Part shown: piece by piece, positions 37,506 to 47,030 of the stretch
How the letters are laid out: every line of letters starts with the position of its first letter
Position numbering within the stretch: the first letter of the stretch is position 1
Assembly (NCBI RefSeq): GCF_001422405.1
Contig: NZ_LMMV01000001.1
Span: 1,275 to 65,274 of the forward strand
DNA length: 64,000 nt
DNA from: Pseudorhodoferax sp. Leaf267
GTDB lineage: Bacteria; Pseudomonadota; Gammaproteobacteria; Burkholderiales; Burkholderiaceae_C
Direction: 5' to 3'
Program-made: the position numbers and the translations under genes
Notes under the pieces: generated by a model
Database searches by the model: none
Told to the model about the DNA's origin: nothing
Seen by the model: only the letters and a program-made list of their open reading frames with translations

Positions 37506-40340
37506 ATGACGTTTTCCATCCATCCCACCCGTCTGCCCGTCCTGGCCCGCCTGGGCTTGGTGGCCGCGCTGTGCGCCAGCCTCGGCTCGGCGCTGGCGGT
37601 CGACGGCCAGGCCTCGCGCTACTACGAAGACGCACTCGGCCGGTACGAGAAGCAGGATCTGCCCGGCGCCATCATCCAGCTCAAGAACGCCTTGCAGATC
37701 GACCGCACCATGCTGCCGGTGCAGGTGTTGCTGGGCAAGGCCTTGCTGGGCAATGGCGAGGTGGCGGCTGCCGAGGTCGCGTTCGCCGAGGCGCTGCGAC
37801 TGGGTGTGAACCGGGCCGAGATCGTTGTGCCGCTGGCCCAGGCCTATCTGGCGCAAGGCAAGCACCGGCAACTGCTGGAGCAGCCGATGTTCGCCGTGGC
37901 CGGCCTGTCGCCGATCGCGCAGGTGCCACTGCTGGTGCTGCGCAGCAGCGCGGCGTCCGACCTGGGCGACGTGCGCGGCGCGCTGAAGTCGCTGGAGGAA
38001 GCACGCGCGATCGACCCGCGCTCGGCCGACCCCTGGGTGGCCGAGGTGCCCGTGCGCATCCGTGCGCGCCAATACCGCGAGGCGGCTGACGCGGTAGCGC
38101 GCGCCCAGGCCCTGGCACCGCAGGCCATCGAGATGCATTACCAGCGCGGGGCGCTGGCCCATGTGCAGGGCAACCTGGCGGGCGCGCTGGCTGCCTACGA
38201 CCAGGTGGTGGCGCTGGACCGCAAGCATGTGGAGGGGCGCGTTGCGCGTGCCGGTGTGTACGTGGACGAGGGCCGCTTCGCCGATGCTGCGCGCGACCTG
38301 GCCGAGCTGGAAGTGCTGCTGCCCAAGGAGCCGCGCGCGGCGTACCTGCGTGCGCTGCTGGCCGAGCGCGATGGGAAGCCCGCCGTGGCGAAGGCCGCGC
38401 TGCGCCAGGTGACGGAGCTGATCGACCCGGCCTCGCCCGAGACCGTGCAATACCGGCCGCAACTGCTGCTGCTCAACGGCCTGGCCCACTACGCGCTGAA
38501 CGAGAAGGAAAAGGCCAAGCCTTATCTGGAAGCCCTGCAGCGCGTGCAGGGTGCCACGGCCGCGTCCAAGCTGCTGGCGCAGATTTACCTGCAGGAGTCC
38601 AGCCTCGACCGCGCGGTCGGTGTGCTCGAAGCCTACCTGCGCACGCAGCCGTCCGACGGCCAGGCGATGACGCTGCTAGCGTCTGTCCACATGGCCCAGG
38701 GCCGCAACGCGCGCGCCATCTCTCTGATGCAGGAGGCGCTGCGCGCGCGCGACGGTGCCGAGTTCCGCACCGTGCTGGGCATGGGCCTGCTGCGCAGCGG
38801 GCAGGTCGGCATCGCCACGACCGAACTGGAGGCCGCCTACCGCAAGGACGGCACGCAGACGCAGGCTGGCGTGGCCCTGGCCGGCCTGTACCTGCGCAGC
38901 CGCCAGTCGGCCAAGGCCGTCGCCGTCGCGCAGGATCTGGTCAAGCGCCAACCGCAGAACGCTGGTTTCCACGACCTGCTGGGCATGGCCCTGGCGCAGA
39001 CCAGCAAGATCCCCGAAGCCCGTGCCGCGTTCGAACGCGCCATCGCGCTGGACGCCGAGCTGCTGGCCCCGAAGCTGCACCTGGCACGTGTCGAGATCGC
39101 GCAGAAGCAATTCGACGCTGCGGCCGAGCGCCTGGCCGCACTGCTGAAGGCGGACGAGAAGAACGTCGACGTGCTGCTGGAACTTTCGGTGCTTAGCACC
39201 GCCCGCGGCACGCCCGACGACACGCTGCGCTGGCTGGAGCGTGCCAATGCGAACGCCGCACGCCAGGACCTGCGGCCCGGCCTGGCGCTGGTAGACCTGC
39301 ATTTGCGCACCGGCCGCGCGCCACAGGCCATGGAAGCCGCGCGCAACCTGAACCCCAGGGCCCCGGAAGACCTGCAGGTGCTCGTGACCTATGCGCGCGC
39401 CCAGCTGGCCAATGGCGATGCGGTGGGCGCCCGCTCGACGCTGAACGTGGCCACGCGCACGGCAGGGGAGAACGCCGCGCTGCAGGTCCAGATCGCCACC
39501 TTGCACATGGCCGCCAACAACCCGGACGGTGCGGCTTACGCGCTGGAAAAAGCCCTGTCGACCCAGCCCGGCTACCTGCCCGCGCTGGCCATGGCAGTCG
39601 ACCTGGACCTGCGCCGCGGCGACCTGGCCAAGGCCGAGCAGCAGGCGCGCCAGATCGCCCAGCAGAACCCCAGGCTGGCCATCGGCCATACCCTGATCGG
39701 CGACGCGGCCCGCGCACGCGGCCAGGGTACCGCCGCGGTCGAGGCCTACCGCCGCGCCCACCAGGCCGAGCCCTCCACGGACAGCCTGCTGCGCCTGTTC
39801 CGCCAGCAGTGGCTGCAGGACGGCGGCAAGACCGCGCCGCGGCTCGTCGAAGACTGGCTGCGCCAGCACCCGCAGGACGCCCGCGCCCGCCGCGCACTGG
39901 CCGACGCCTATGCCGCCAGCGGCCAATATGCGTCCGCACGCAATGCCTACGACCTGCTCCTCAAGACCGCGCCGGACGACGCGGCCGTCCTGAACAACCA
40001 GGCCAACGTGCTGCTGCGCCTGAAAGACGCCGGTGCGGTGGCCATGGCCGAACGTGCGGTGGCCAAGGCGCCGGCCAGCGCGCAGGCGCTGGACACCCTG
40101 GGCTGGGCCTTGTTCCAGACCGGCGGCGCGGCCGAGCGTGACCGGGCGCTGCAACTGCTGCGCGATGCCCGCCTGCGCGAGCCCGGCAGCGCCGACATCC
40201 GCTACCACTTGTCGGCCGTGCTGGCCCAGACCGGCCGCAGGATGGAGGCAAGGGAGGAGGTCAGCGTTGCGCTGAAGTCCGGCCTCAGCGCCGAGTACGA
40301 GCCCGATGCCCAAAGACTGGCAACCACGCTGCGTGAATGA
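37506..40340 (+). CDS. prsT: PEP-CTERM system TPR protein, PrsT-like
   Basis: A 944-residue exported protein built from about 20 TPR units, for example ALGRYEKQDLPGAIIQLKNA and ALDTLGWALFQTGGAAERDR. Length, repeat style and the ending in a QTGRRMEAREEV/EYEPDAQRLATTL unit match the PEP-CTERM/exosortase-associated TPR protein PrsT. Residues 1-35 are a signal peptide ending in SALAVD; unlike many relatives I see no lipobox. An ATG at 37494 is an alternative start. The next gene encodes a PEP-CTERM protein, supporting the assignment. In XrtA systems PrsT accompanies exopolysaccharide export genes, which are absent here. Confidence 0.82.
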   Translation: MTFSIHPTRLPVLARLGLVAALCASLGSALAVDGQASRYYEDALGRYEKQDLPGAIIQLKNALQIDRTMLPVQVLLGKALLGNGEVAAAEVAFAEALRLGVNRAEIVVPLAQAYLAQGKHRQLLEQPMFAVAGLSPIAQVPLLVLRSSAASDLGDVRGALKSLEEARAIDPRSADPWVAEVPVRIRARQYREAADAVARAQALAPQAIEMHYQRGALAHVQGNLAGALAAYDQVVALDRKHVEGRVARAGVYVDEGRFADAARDLAELEVLLPKEPRAAYLRALLAERDGKPAVAKAALRQVTELIDPASPETVQYRPQLLLLNGLAHYALNEKEKAKPYLEALQRVQGATAASKLLAQIYLQESSLDRAVGVLEAYLRTQPSDGQAMTLLASVHMAQGRNARAISLMQEALRARDGAEFRTVLGMGLLRSGQVGIATTELEAAYRKDGTQTQAGVALAGLYLRSRQSAKAVAVAQDLVKRQPQNAGFHDLLGMALAQTSKIPEARAAFERAIALDAELLAPKLHLARVEIAQKQFDAAAERLAALLKADEKNVDVLLELSVLSTARGTPDDTLRWLERANANAARQDLRPGLALVDLHLRTGRAPQAMEAARNLNPRAPEDLQVLVTYARAQLANGDAVGARSTLNVATRTAGENAALQVQIATLHMAANNPDGAAYALEKALSTQPGYLPALAMAVDLDLRRGDLAKAEQQARQIAQQNPRLAIGHTLIGDAARARGQGTAAVEAYRRAHQAEPSTDSLLRLFRQQWLQDGGKTAPRLVEDWLRQHPQDARARRALADAYAASGQYASARNAYDLLLKTAPDDAAVLNNQANVLLRLKDAGAVAMAERAVAKAPASAQALDTLGWALFQTGGAAERDRALQLLRDARLREPGSADIRYHLSAVLAQTGRRMEAREEVSVALKSGLSAEYEPDAQRLATTLRE

Positions 40341-40431
40341 GCTTCTCTAGTTGTCGATGAATGTTACATATCGGCGCTGAGTGACGTCGCCAAAGCGTCC
40401 AAGTATTTGATTCGAATAGAGAACATCCCAC

Positions 40432-40447
40432 TGGCACGCTTTTGGCT
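40432..40447 (+). promoter_or_regulatory. Sigma-54 (RpoN) -24/-12 promoter
   Basis: TGGCACGCTTTTGGCT matches the sigma-54 consensus (TGGCAC-N5-TTGC) with a single mismatch, and the invariant GG and GC have exact ten-base spacing (40433-40434 and 40445-40446). Transcription would begin near 40458, about 44 bases before the PEP-CTERM start codon. Short inverted repeats lie upstream (CGAT 40355/ATCG 40370 and GGCG 40373/CGCC 40388) and could be activator sites. RpoN control of PEP-CTERM genes through PrsK/PrsR is known in floc-forming betaproteobacteria. Confidence 0.7.
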
Positions 40448-40501
40448 ATAAATGTTTCGAATCGTATGAAACCGTTAGATTCTTCGTTTTAGGCTCTCAA
40501 C

Positions 40502-41290
40502 ATGAAACACACAGCAAAGACCGGATTCCTGGCCAGCCTCGCAATGGGTGCCGTGCTGGCGCTGTCCGCATCCGGCGCCACGGCGGCATGGAACTTCGAA
40601 CCCTCTACGGTCACCGGCGGCCAGGCCAAGGCGGTCTCCGACGGCATCACGGCCACGGCGACGGCGTTCTCGATCGCCAACGGCGCCATGGGTGCCAACG
40701 GGCAGACATTTGCCTCGGGCGCTACGTTTGCCGCCGCCACGCTGGCGGTCTGGTCCGACAGCGGCCTGGGCGTGAAGTCCGGCTCGGACAGCGCCAGCCC
40801 CACGCATGCCGTGGACAACAACGAGAACACCGACATGGTCCTGCTGAGCTTCTCCAGCAGCGTCATCCTGGACACGGTGATGATCGGCTGGAACGGCGGC
40901 TACGACTCCGACATCAGCCTGCTGCGCTGGACGGGAACGTCCGCTCCCTCGATGAGCGGCAGCACCTGGGCTGCCGTCCAGGCCACCTCCAGCAAGACCG
41001 GCTGGGAGCTGGTCGGCAACTACCTGGACCTGGCCGTGGACACGCCGCGTAACGTCAACGCCGCCGACAAGGGCTCCAGCTGGTGGCTGGTCAGCGCGTT
41101 CAACACCGGCTTCGGCACGGGTAGCGTGGCCGACAAGAACGACGACTACTTCAAGCTGTCGACCCTGACCGGCAGCGCCACGCCGACGACGCCGCCCGGC
41201 AAGGTGCCCGAGCCCGGCTCGCTGGCCCTGATGGGCGCGGCCCTGGTCGGCCTGCTCGGCTTGCGCCGCCGGGCTGCTGCCAAGCACTGA
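40502..41290 (+). CDS. PEP-CTERM exosortase-sorted surface protein (XDP1-like)
   Basis: A 262-residue exported protein. The signal peptide covers 1-28 (ending SGATAA). The C-terminus is a textbook PEP-CTERM tail: VPEPGSLAL, a hydrophobic span and the basic LRRRAAAKH. The body contains VDNNENTDMVLLSFSSS, IGWNGGYDSDISLLRWTG and a Trp-rich stretch, resembling the exosortase-dependent XDP1 proteins; I give that subfamily as likely only. An exosortase would cut near PEP and pass the protein to the surface or matrix. A sigma-54 promoter lies upstream and a strong hairpin follows the stop. Confidence 0.9.
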   Translation: MKHTAKTGFLASLAMGAVLALSASGATAAWNFEPSTVTGGQAKAVSDGITATATAFSIANGAMGANGQTFASGATFAAATLAVWSDSGLGVKSGSDSASPTHAVDNNENTDMVLLSFSSSVILDTVMIGWNGGYDSDISLLRWTGTSAPSMSGSTWAAVQATSSKTGWELVGNYLDLAVDTPRNVNAADKGSSWWLVSAFNTGFGTGSVADKNDDYFKLSTLTGSATPTTPPGKVPEPGSLALMGAALVGLLGLRRRAAAKH

Positions 41291-41313
41291 CCCGCGTTCG
41301 AGCTGCCCCCCAA

Positions 41314-41347
41314 GCAAAACGGCACCGCGCAGGCGGTGCCGTTTTGC
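41314..41347. terminator. Bidirectional terminator hairpin
   Basis: A perfect 15-bp stem: GCAAAACGGCACCGC (41314-41328) with GCGGTGCCGTTTTGC (41333-41347), loop GCAG. The A/T blocks at the base of the stem give a U-rich tract in both directions. It lies between the convergent PEP-CTERM gene and the CoA-transferase gene and should stop transcription from both sides. Confidence 0.78.
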
Positions 41348-41368
41348 GTTGCGGGCCGCAGGCCGCGC

Positions 41369-42613
41369 TCAGACCGCGCCGGCCTCGCGCAGGCCGGCGA
41401 TGTCGGCGGCCGACAGGCCCAGCTCGCCCAGCACCTCGTCCGTGTGCTGGCCCAGCGCCGGCGGCGCATGGCGCAACACGGGCGGGTTGGCCGACAGCCG
41501 CAGCGGGCTGGCCACGCCGGCGATGCTGGCAATGCCGTCGCCGGCCTCGCGCGGCAGGTCCAGCCGCAGGCCGCGCGCCTTGACCTGTGCATCGTCGAAG
41601 GCCTGGCCGATGTCGTTGATTGGCCCGCAGGGCACGGCCCTGGTTTCCAGCAGCGCGATCCAGTCTGCCGTGCTGCGCTGGCGCGTGACGGCCTCCATGG
41701 CCGGGATCAGCACGCCGCGGTGCTGCACGCGCGCGGTGTTCTTCGCAAAGCGCGGGTCGGCCGCCCATTCCGGCTGGCCGGCCGCTTCGCAAAAGCGCGC
41801 AAACTGCCCGTCGTTGCCGATCGCCAGCAGCATCGCGCCATCCAGCGTCGGGAAGTCCTGGTACGGCGCCAGGCTGGGGTGCGTGTTGCCCTGGCGCTGC
41901 GGCACCTTGCCCGTGTTCAGAAAGCCCGTGGCCTGGTTGGCCAGGATGGCCATGCCCACGTCCAGCAGCGCCATGTCGATGTGCTGGCCCTCGCCCGTCG
42001 CATCGCGCGCACGCAGCGCGGCCAGGATGGCGGTGGACGCGTAGACGCCCGTGAACAGGTCGGTCAGCGCCACGCCGACGCGCATGCCGCCACCGCCGGG
42101 CTCGCCATCGGCGCGACCGGTGATGCTCATCATGCCGCTGGAGGCCTGGATCAACAGGTCATAGCCGGCGCGCTCGGCATACGGCCCGTCCTGGCCGAAG
42201 CCGGTCACCGAGCAATACACCAGGCGCTGGTTCACAGCCTTCAGGCTCGCGTAGTCCAGCCCGTACTTCCTGAGGCCGCCGACCTTGAAGTTCTCCACCA
42301 GCACGTCGGAGCCCAGCGCCATCTTGCGGATCAGCGCCTGGCCCTCGGGCTTGGCCATGTCGATCGTGACGGAGCGCTTGTTGCGGTTGCAGGCTGTGAA
42401 GTAGCTGGCCTGGTCCGTGTCGTGGCCCTGCGCGTCCTTCAGGAAGGGCGGGCCCCAGTGGCGCGTGTCGTCGCCGGCACCTGGCAACTCGACCTTGACC
42501 ACGTCGGCGCCCATGTCGCCCAGGATCTGCGTGCACCAGGGGCCGGCCAGCACGCGCGACAGGTCCAGCACCTTGAGGCCGGCGAGGGCTCCCGTGTTGG
42601 ATGTGCTTGCCAT
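41369..42613 (-). CDS. CaiB/BaiF-type CoA-transferase (glutarate-linked)
   Basis: A class III CoA-transferase of 414 residues. LKVLDLSRVLAGPWCTQILG starts the Rossmann part; the catalytic Asp is in HIDMALLDVGMAILANQATG, and RPGDGMR-type motifs appear as GGGGMRVGVALTD. It follows gcdH on the same strand by eight bases, the arrangement of succinyl-CoA:glutarate CoA-transferases that feed glutaryl-CoA dehydrogenase. Function is inferred from that partner. Confidence 0.85.
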   Translation of the reverse strand: MASTSNTGALAGLKVLDLSRVLAGPWCTQILGDMGADVVKVELPGAGDDTRHWGPPFLKDAQGHDTDQASYFTACNRNKRSVTIDMAKPEGQALIRKMALGSDVLVENFKVGGLRKYGLDYASLKAVNQRLVYCSVTGFGQDGPYAERAGYDLLIQASSGMMSITGRADGEPGGGGMRVGVALTDLFTGVYASTAILAALRARDATGEGQHIDMALLDVGMAILANQATGFLNTGKVPQRQGNTHPSLAPYQDFPTLDGAMLLAIGNDGQFARFCEAAGQPEWAADPRFAKNTARVQHRGVLIPAMEAVTRQRSTADWIALLETRAVPCGPINDIGQAFDDAQVKARGLRLDLPREAGDGIASIAGVASPLRLSANPPVLRHAPPALGQHTDEVLGELGLSAADIAGLREAGAV

Positions 42614-42621
42614 GCCGGGCT

Positions 42622-43818
42622 TCAGTTCGCGAACGCGGCGATGCCGGTCTGCGCGCGGCCCAGGATCAGCGCGTGGATGTCGTGCGTGCCTTCGTAGGTG
42701 TTCACGACTTCCAGGTTCACCAGGTGGCGGGCGATGCCGAACTCATCCGAGATGCCGTTGCCGCCCAGCATGTCGCGCGCCATGCGCGCGATGTCCAGCG
42801 CCTTGCCGCAGGAGTTGCGCTTGATCAGCGAGGTGATCTCCACGGCGGCCGGGCCTTCGTCCTTCATGCGGCCCAGGCGCAGGCAGCCTTGCAGGCCCAG
42901 CGCGATCTCGGTCTGCATGTCGGCCAGCTTCTTCTGGATCAGCTGGTTGGCGGCCAGCGGGCGGCCGAACTGCTTGCGGTCCAGCGTGTACTGGCGCGCG
43001 GTGTGCCAGCAATCCTCGGCCGCGCCCAGCGCGCCCCAGGCGATGCCGTAGCGGGCCGAGTTCAGGCAGGTGAACGGGCCCTTGAGGCCCTGCACTTCGG
43101 GGAAGGCGTTCTCTTCGGGCACGAACACGTCGTCCATCACGATCTCGCCGGTCAGCGAGGCACGCAGGCCCACCTTGCCGTGGATGGCGGGGGCAGTGAG
43201 GCCCTTCATGCCCTTCTCGAGCACGAAGCCGCGGATCGGGCCGACGGCGCCGCCCTCACTGACTTCCTTGGCCCAGACCACGAACACGTCGGCGATCGGG
43301 CTGTTGGTGATCCACATCTTGCTGCCCTTGAGCTTGTAGCCGCCGGCTGTCTTGACCGCGCGCGTGGCCATGGAGCCCGGGTCCGAGCCGTGGTCGGGCT
43401 CGGTCAGGCCGAAGCAGCCAATCCATTCACCGCGGGCCAGCTTGGGCAGGTACTTCTGTTTCTGCGCCTCGGTGCCGAACTCGTTGATCGGCACCATGAC
43501 CAGCGAGGACTGCACGCTGGCCATCGAGCGGTAGCCCGAGTCCACGCGCTCCACTTCGCGCGCGATGAGGCCGTAGCAGACGTATGAGAGGCCGGGGCCG
43601 CCGTACTCGGGCGCAATCGTCGGGCCGAGCAGGCCCACTTCGCCCATCTCGCGGAAGATGGAAGGGTCGGTGGTCTGGTTGCGGAAGGCGTCGAGCACGC
43701 GCGGCTTGAGCTTGCCCTGGCAGTAGGCGTGCGCGGCCTCGCGCACCATGCGCTCGTCGTCGGTCAGCTGCTGCTCCAGCAGGAAGGGGTCTTGCCAATC
43801 AAAACGGGCGGTGGCCAT
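42622..43818 (-). CDS. gcdH: Glutaryl-CoA dehydrogenase
   Basis: A flavoprotein that oxidises and decarboxylates glutaryl-CoA to crotonyl-CoA in lysine, tryptophan and aromatic degradation. 398 residues, acyl-CoA dehydrogenase fold: [20 protein letters not shown] (FAD and substrate), [38 protein letters not shown], and [19 protein letters not shown], where the Glu is the catalytic base. The CoA-transferase gene follows in an apparent two-gene operon, and a divergent LysR gene lies 143 bp upstream. Confidence 0.95.
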   Translation of the reverse strand: MATARFDWQDPFLLEQQLTDDERMVREAAHAYCQGKLKPRVLDAFRNQTTDPSIFREMGEVGLLGPTIAPEYGGPGLSYVCYGLIAREVERVDSGYRSMASVQSSLVMVPINEFGTEAQKQKYLPKLARGEWIGCFGLTEPDHGSDPGSMATRAVKTAGGYKLKGSKMWITNSPIADVFVVWAKEVSEGGAVGPIRGFVLEKGMKGLTAPAIHGKVGLRASLTGEIVMDDVFVPEENAFPEVQGLKGPFTCLNSARYGIAWGALGAAEDCWHTARQYTLDRKQFGRPLAANQLIQKKLADMQTEIALGLQGCLRLGRMKDEGPAAVEITSLIKRNSCGKALDIARMARDMLGGNGISDEFGIARHLVNLEVVNTYEGTHDIHALILGRAQTGIAAFAN

Positions 43819-43961
43819 CGCGTCTCCTAGGGGAATGAATCGGGGTAGAGGCGGCCATCGTAGCGCAGCGCTGCACGGCCGGGCAAACGATGCTTTCTCA
43901 TCGAGATATGCGGTTTGCTGGTATCTGAAGCATGCTTGCGTTGTAATGCAGCCTTCGAAAT

Positions 43962-44885
43962 GTGTTCAACGGGAATACTTTGCGCCGCAAGCTTCCATCC
44001 ACCCAGGCCCTGGTCTGCTTCGAGGCGGCGGCCCGCCACGAGAGCTACACACGTGCCGGGCAGGAGCTGTCCCTGACCCAGGGCGCGGTCTCGCGCCAGA
44101 TCGCCGCGCTGGAGGAATTCGTCGGCGTGGTGCTGTTCCGCCGCACGCGCCACGGCGTGGCGCTGACCGACAGCGGCCGCGACTACGCGCGCCAGATCGC
44201 GCGCCGGCTCGACGGCCTGGAGCTGGACACCATGAACGTGATGGCGCGCCAGGCGTCCGGCGGCTCGCTGGCACTGGCGGCCGTGGCCACCTTCGCCACG
44301 CGCTGGCTGATCCCGCGGCTGCCCGACCTGGCGCGCCGGCACCCGCAGATCACGGTCAACATCGAGACGCGCACGCGGCCCTTCCTGTTCACCGACGACG
44401 GCTTCGACGCCGCGCTGTACGCCGGCACGGCCGAGCAGGTGCAGAACTGGCCCGGCACCAGCGCGGTGTTGCTCATGCACGAGGAGGTCGTGCCGGTCTG
44501 CAGCGCCAGCCTGCTGGGCCGGCGCAAGCGGCTGTCCCCCGAGGAGCTGGCCGAGCTGCCGCTGCTGCAGCAAAGCACGCGGCCGGACGGCTGGCGCCAG
44601 TGGTTCGAGGCCATGGGCGTGCCGGCCGCGCAGTGGCAGACCGGGCCGCGCTTCGAGCTGTTCTCCATGACCACCATGGCGGCCGCGCATGGCCTGGGCG
44701 TGGCGCTGGTGCCGCGCATGCTGGTGGCCGACGACCTGGCACGTGGCGACCTGGTCGTCGCCTGCGACCGGCCCTTGCTGGGCAGCCGCGGCTACTACCT
44801 GGTCAGCCCGGCGCGGCGCGACCCGCCGGCCGCGCTCGGCCTGTTCCGCGAGTGGCTGCTCGCGCAAGCCGGCGCCGACCACTGA
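43962..44885 (+). CDS. LysR-family regulator, probable GcdR
   Basis: 307 residues; N-terminal winged helix-turn-helix ([20 protein letters not shown], then [20 protein letters not shown]) and a two-lobed effector domain. The GcvA-like subgroup pattern [20 protein letters not shown] is clear. It starts at a GTG (43962) divergent from gcdH. LysR genes in that position usually activate glutarate genes (GcdR). A palindromic site in the 143-bp gap is expected but I cannot identify one surely. It ends one base before the convergent response-regulator gene. Confidence 0.88.
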   Translation: MFNGNTLRRKLPSTQALVCFEAAARHESYTRAGQELSLTQGAVSRQIAALEEFVGVVLFRRTRHGVALTDSGRDYARQIARRLDGLELDTMNVMARQASGGSLALAAVATFATRWLIPRLPDLARRHPQITVNIETRTRPFLFTDDGFDAALYAGTAEQVQNWPGTSAVLLMHEEVVPVCSASLLGRRKRLSPEELAELPLLQQSTRPDGWRQWFEAMGVPAAQWQTGPRFELFSMTTMAAAHGLGVALVPRMLVADDLARGDLVVACDRPLLGSRGYYLVSPARRDPPAALGLFREWLLAQAGADH

Positions 44886-44886
44886 C

Positions 44887-45681
44887 CTACATGGCGCGGA
44901 ACAGGTGCGCGTAGAGCCGGCTCACGGCCAGCCGCTCGGGCCGGCCGCGCAGCGTCAGGTGCAGCTTGCCGGCCTCGTCGCGCGTCACGGTGTCGATGGC
45001 CTCGGCCTGCACCACGGTGCCGCGGTGCACCTGCCAGAACCGGGCCGCGTCAAGCTGGGGCAGCAACTCCTTGAGCGGCGTGCGGATCAGGTATTCGTGC
45101 GTGGCCGTCAGCACGCGCACGTACTTGTCGGCCGCCTCGAACACCAGCACCTGATCGATCGGCACCATGTGGATGCTGGTGCCCACGCTGGCCTGCACCA
45201 TGCGCAGCGGCGGGCTGGCCGCCACCGGGCTGCCGGCGGCCAGCAACTGGCGCAGCGCCAGCAGGCCCTGCTCGGCCTCGCCCGTGCCGTGCCGGCGCTG
45301 CGCGAGCAGGCCCTGCAGCCGCTCGACGGTCTTGCGCAAGCGTGCGCCGTCGACCGGCTTGACAACATAGTCCACGGCCCGGGCCTCGAAGGCCTGCACC
45401 GCGTACTGGTCGTACGCCGTTACGAACACCAGCAGCGGGAACGGCGTGGCAGGCGGCCATGCGTCCACCAGTTCCAGCGCGGCGTCCAGCCCGCTCTGGC
45501 CCGGCATGCGGATGTCCAGGAACAGCAGCTCGGGCTGCAATGCCAGCGCCTGCGCCACCGCCGAGCGGCCATCGCGCACATCGGCCACGATGCGCAGCTG
45601 CGGCCAGGCCGTGACCAGTTCGGCCTGCAGGGCCGCCGCCAGCAGGGGCTCGTCTTCTGCGATCAGGGCTGTGGATTGCAT
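44887..45681 (-). CDS. LytTR-type response regulator
   Basis: A 264-residue regulator. The receiver domain (about 1-125) has acidic pair ED at 9-10, phospho-acceptor Asp56 in LFLDIRMP, FVTAYDQYAVQAFEARAVDY and the Lys in YVVKPVDG. The LytTR DNA-binding domain (about 160-260) has VLVFEAADKYVRVLTATHEY and FWQVHRGTVVQAEAID. ATG at 45681 chosen; the upstream extension of 22 residues is unlike a receiver. The kinase gene lies upstream on the same strand with a 168-bp gap. Confidence 0.9.
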   Translation of the reverse strand: MQSTALIAEDEPLLAAALQAELVTAWPQLRIVADVRDGRSAVAQALALQPELLFLDIRMPGQSGLDAALELVDAWPPATPFPLLVFVTAYDQYAVQAFEARAVDYVVKPVDGARLRKTVERLQGLLAQRRHGTGEAEQGLLALRQLLAAGSPVAASPPLRMVQASVGTSIHMVPIDQVLVFEAADKYVRVLTATHEYLIRTPLKELLPQLDAARFWQVHRGTVVQAEAIDTVTRDEAGKLHLTLRGRPERLAVSRLYAHLFRAM

Positions 45682-45849
45682 ACGGTTTTGGATGTGTCGA
45701 TCCGCTTTACATCGATCTGGCTCATTTGGCTGTGCAGTACTGCACATCGCCGCCCTTGAAATGCCAAGTTGTTGTTCTGAATCAAGAATTTTTTTTGCCG
45801 AGCCCGTGGCCCGGCTTTTGCTGTAGCGTGTGCATGTTGGAAGCCATCG

Positions 45850-47007
45850 TCATCTTGTATGTAATTTTTCTCGTGTTCGGTCTGCGGTCCATCCCGTAAC
45901 CGTCACGGGTTCTGCACGCGCGCCCGCTGCTGGCCTGGCAGTGGCTGGCAGCGTGATGCGGGCTGTGGTGCCGCCTTCGGGTGCCGGCGCCACCACCAAC
46001 GCAGCCCGCGGCCCGAATTGCGTGGCCAGCCGCTCATGCACCCCCACCAGGCCGAAGCCGGTGCCGCCCTGCGCCTGCTGGCCGCTGCCCTCATCCATCC
46101 CCGTGCCACTGTCCAGCACCTCCAGCTCCACGCCTGCCGCCGAGGCGCGCGCGCTGACCCGGATGCTGCCGCCTTCGACCTGTGGTTCCAGCCCGTGGCG
46201 GATGCTGTTCTCCACCAGCGGCTGCAGCAGCAGCGAGGGCACGGGCCAGTCCGCCAGCTCGGCGGGCAGCTCCAGCGTGTAGCGCAGGCGCGGGCCCATG
46301 CGCACCGCCATCAGCTCCAGGTAGTCACGCAGCCGGTCGAACTCCTGCGCCAGGCTGTGCTCGGTGGCGCGCGATGCGACCAGCGTGGCGCGCAGGTAGG
46401 CCACGAGATGGTCCAGCATGCGCGTGGCCTGAGCCGGGTCGGTGCCGACCAGCGCGCGCAGGTTGGCCAGCGTGTTGAACAGCATGTGCGGCTCCAACTG
46501 GGCCTGCAGCAGCTGCAGCCGCGCCTGCAGCGCGTCGCGCTCGGCCAGGGCGATGCGCGCTTCCTGTGCGTTCTGCTTGCCGCGGCTGTGGAAGAAGTAC
46601 GAACCGGCCAGGCCCGCGAAGAAGGTGATCACCAGCGAGGTCGTCAGCCGGTGCGAGCCCAGCGCCGCCGGCCCCCAGGTCGAGCAGCCGCAATACCAGT
46701 CGCCGACCGTCGAGCCGGCGAGAAACCCGATCGTGATGCCGACCAGCACCAGCCCGGCGCCACGCAGGCCACTGGGCCAGAACTGGTCCGACGGCTTGCG
46801 CACGACGAGGCGGCCCAGGTCGATCACGAGCCAGCTCGTCATGCCGATCGCCAGCGAATAGACCAGTTGCTGGTCCCAGGACTTGTCGGTCGTGAGGGCC
46901 AGCCCGGCCGCCACGAGGCAGCAGAACGCCGCATTGACCAGCCCGTGGCGCGCCAGGGCCTGCAGGCTGAACGCCGGCGGCTGATCGGGTGGGAGCATGG
47001 TGGCCAT
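45850..47007 (-). CDS. Sensor histidine kinase (LytS/AlgZ-like)
   Basis: A 385-residue membrane kinase. Four hydrophobic segments span about 25-140, with a Cys-containing loop DWYCGCSTWGP near 105. The phospho-acceptor motif is AQLEPHMLFNTLANLRALV (His174), as in the His_kinase family. The ATPase domain has LLQPLVENSIRHGLEPQ (N box) and VLDSGTGMDEG, GTGFGLVGVHERL (G boxes). It partners the LytTR regulator at 44887. The gene upstream is a 2TM protein (23 bp). The ligand is unknown. Confidence 0.88.
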   Translation of the reverse strand: MATMLPPDQPPAFSLQALARHGLVNAAFCCLVAAGLALTTDKSWDQQLVYSLAIGMTSWLVIDLGRLVVRKPSDQFWPSGLRGAGLVLVGITIGFLAGSTVGDWYCGCSTWGPAALGSHRLTTSLVITFFAGLAGSYFFHSRGKQNAQEARIALAERDALQARLQLLQAQLEPHMLFNTLANLRALVGTDPAQATRMLDHLVAYLRATLVASRATEHSLAQEFDRLRDYLELMAVRMGPRLRYTLELPAELADWPVPSLLLQPLVENSIRHGLEPQVEGGSIRVSARASAAGVELEVLDSGTGMDEGSGQQAQGGTGFGLVGVHERLATQFGPRAALVVAPAPEGGTTARITLPATARPAAGARAEPVTVTGWTADRTREKLHTR

Positions 47008-47030
47008 GGCCGGGCCATTCTGGCGCAGGC

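Noticed and set aside
38676-40313. A 545-codon minus-strand frame antisense to prsT
   Set aside because: It lacks any start signal or domain and follows the codon bias of the TPR gene on the plus strand.
45790-45830. Hairpin near 45798-45816 flanked by T runs, as a terminator
   Set aside because: The longest T run is upstream of the stem on the plus strand, and no plus-strand gene ends there; on the minus strand it is followed by A residues.
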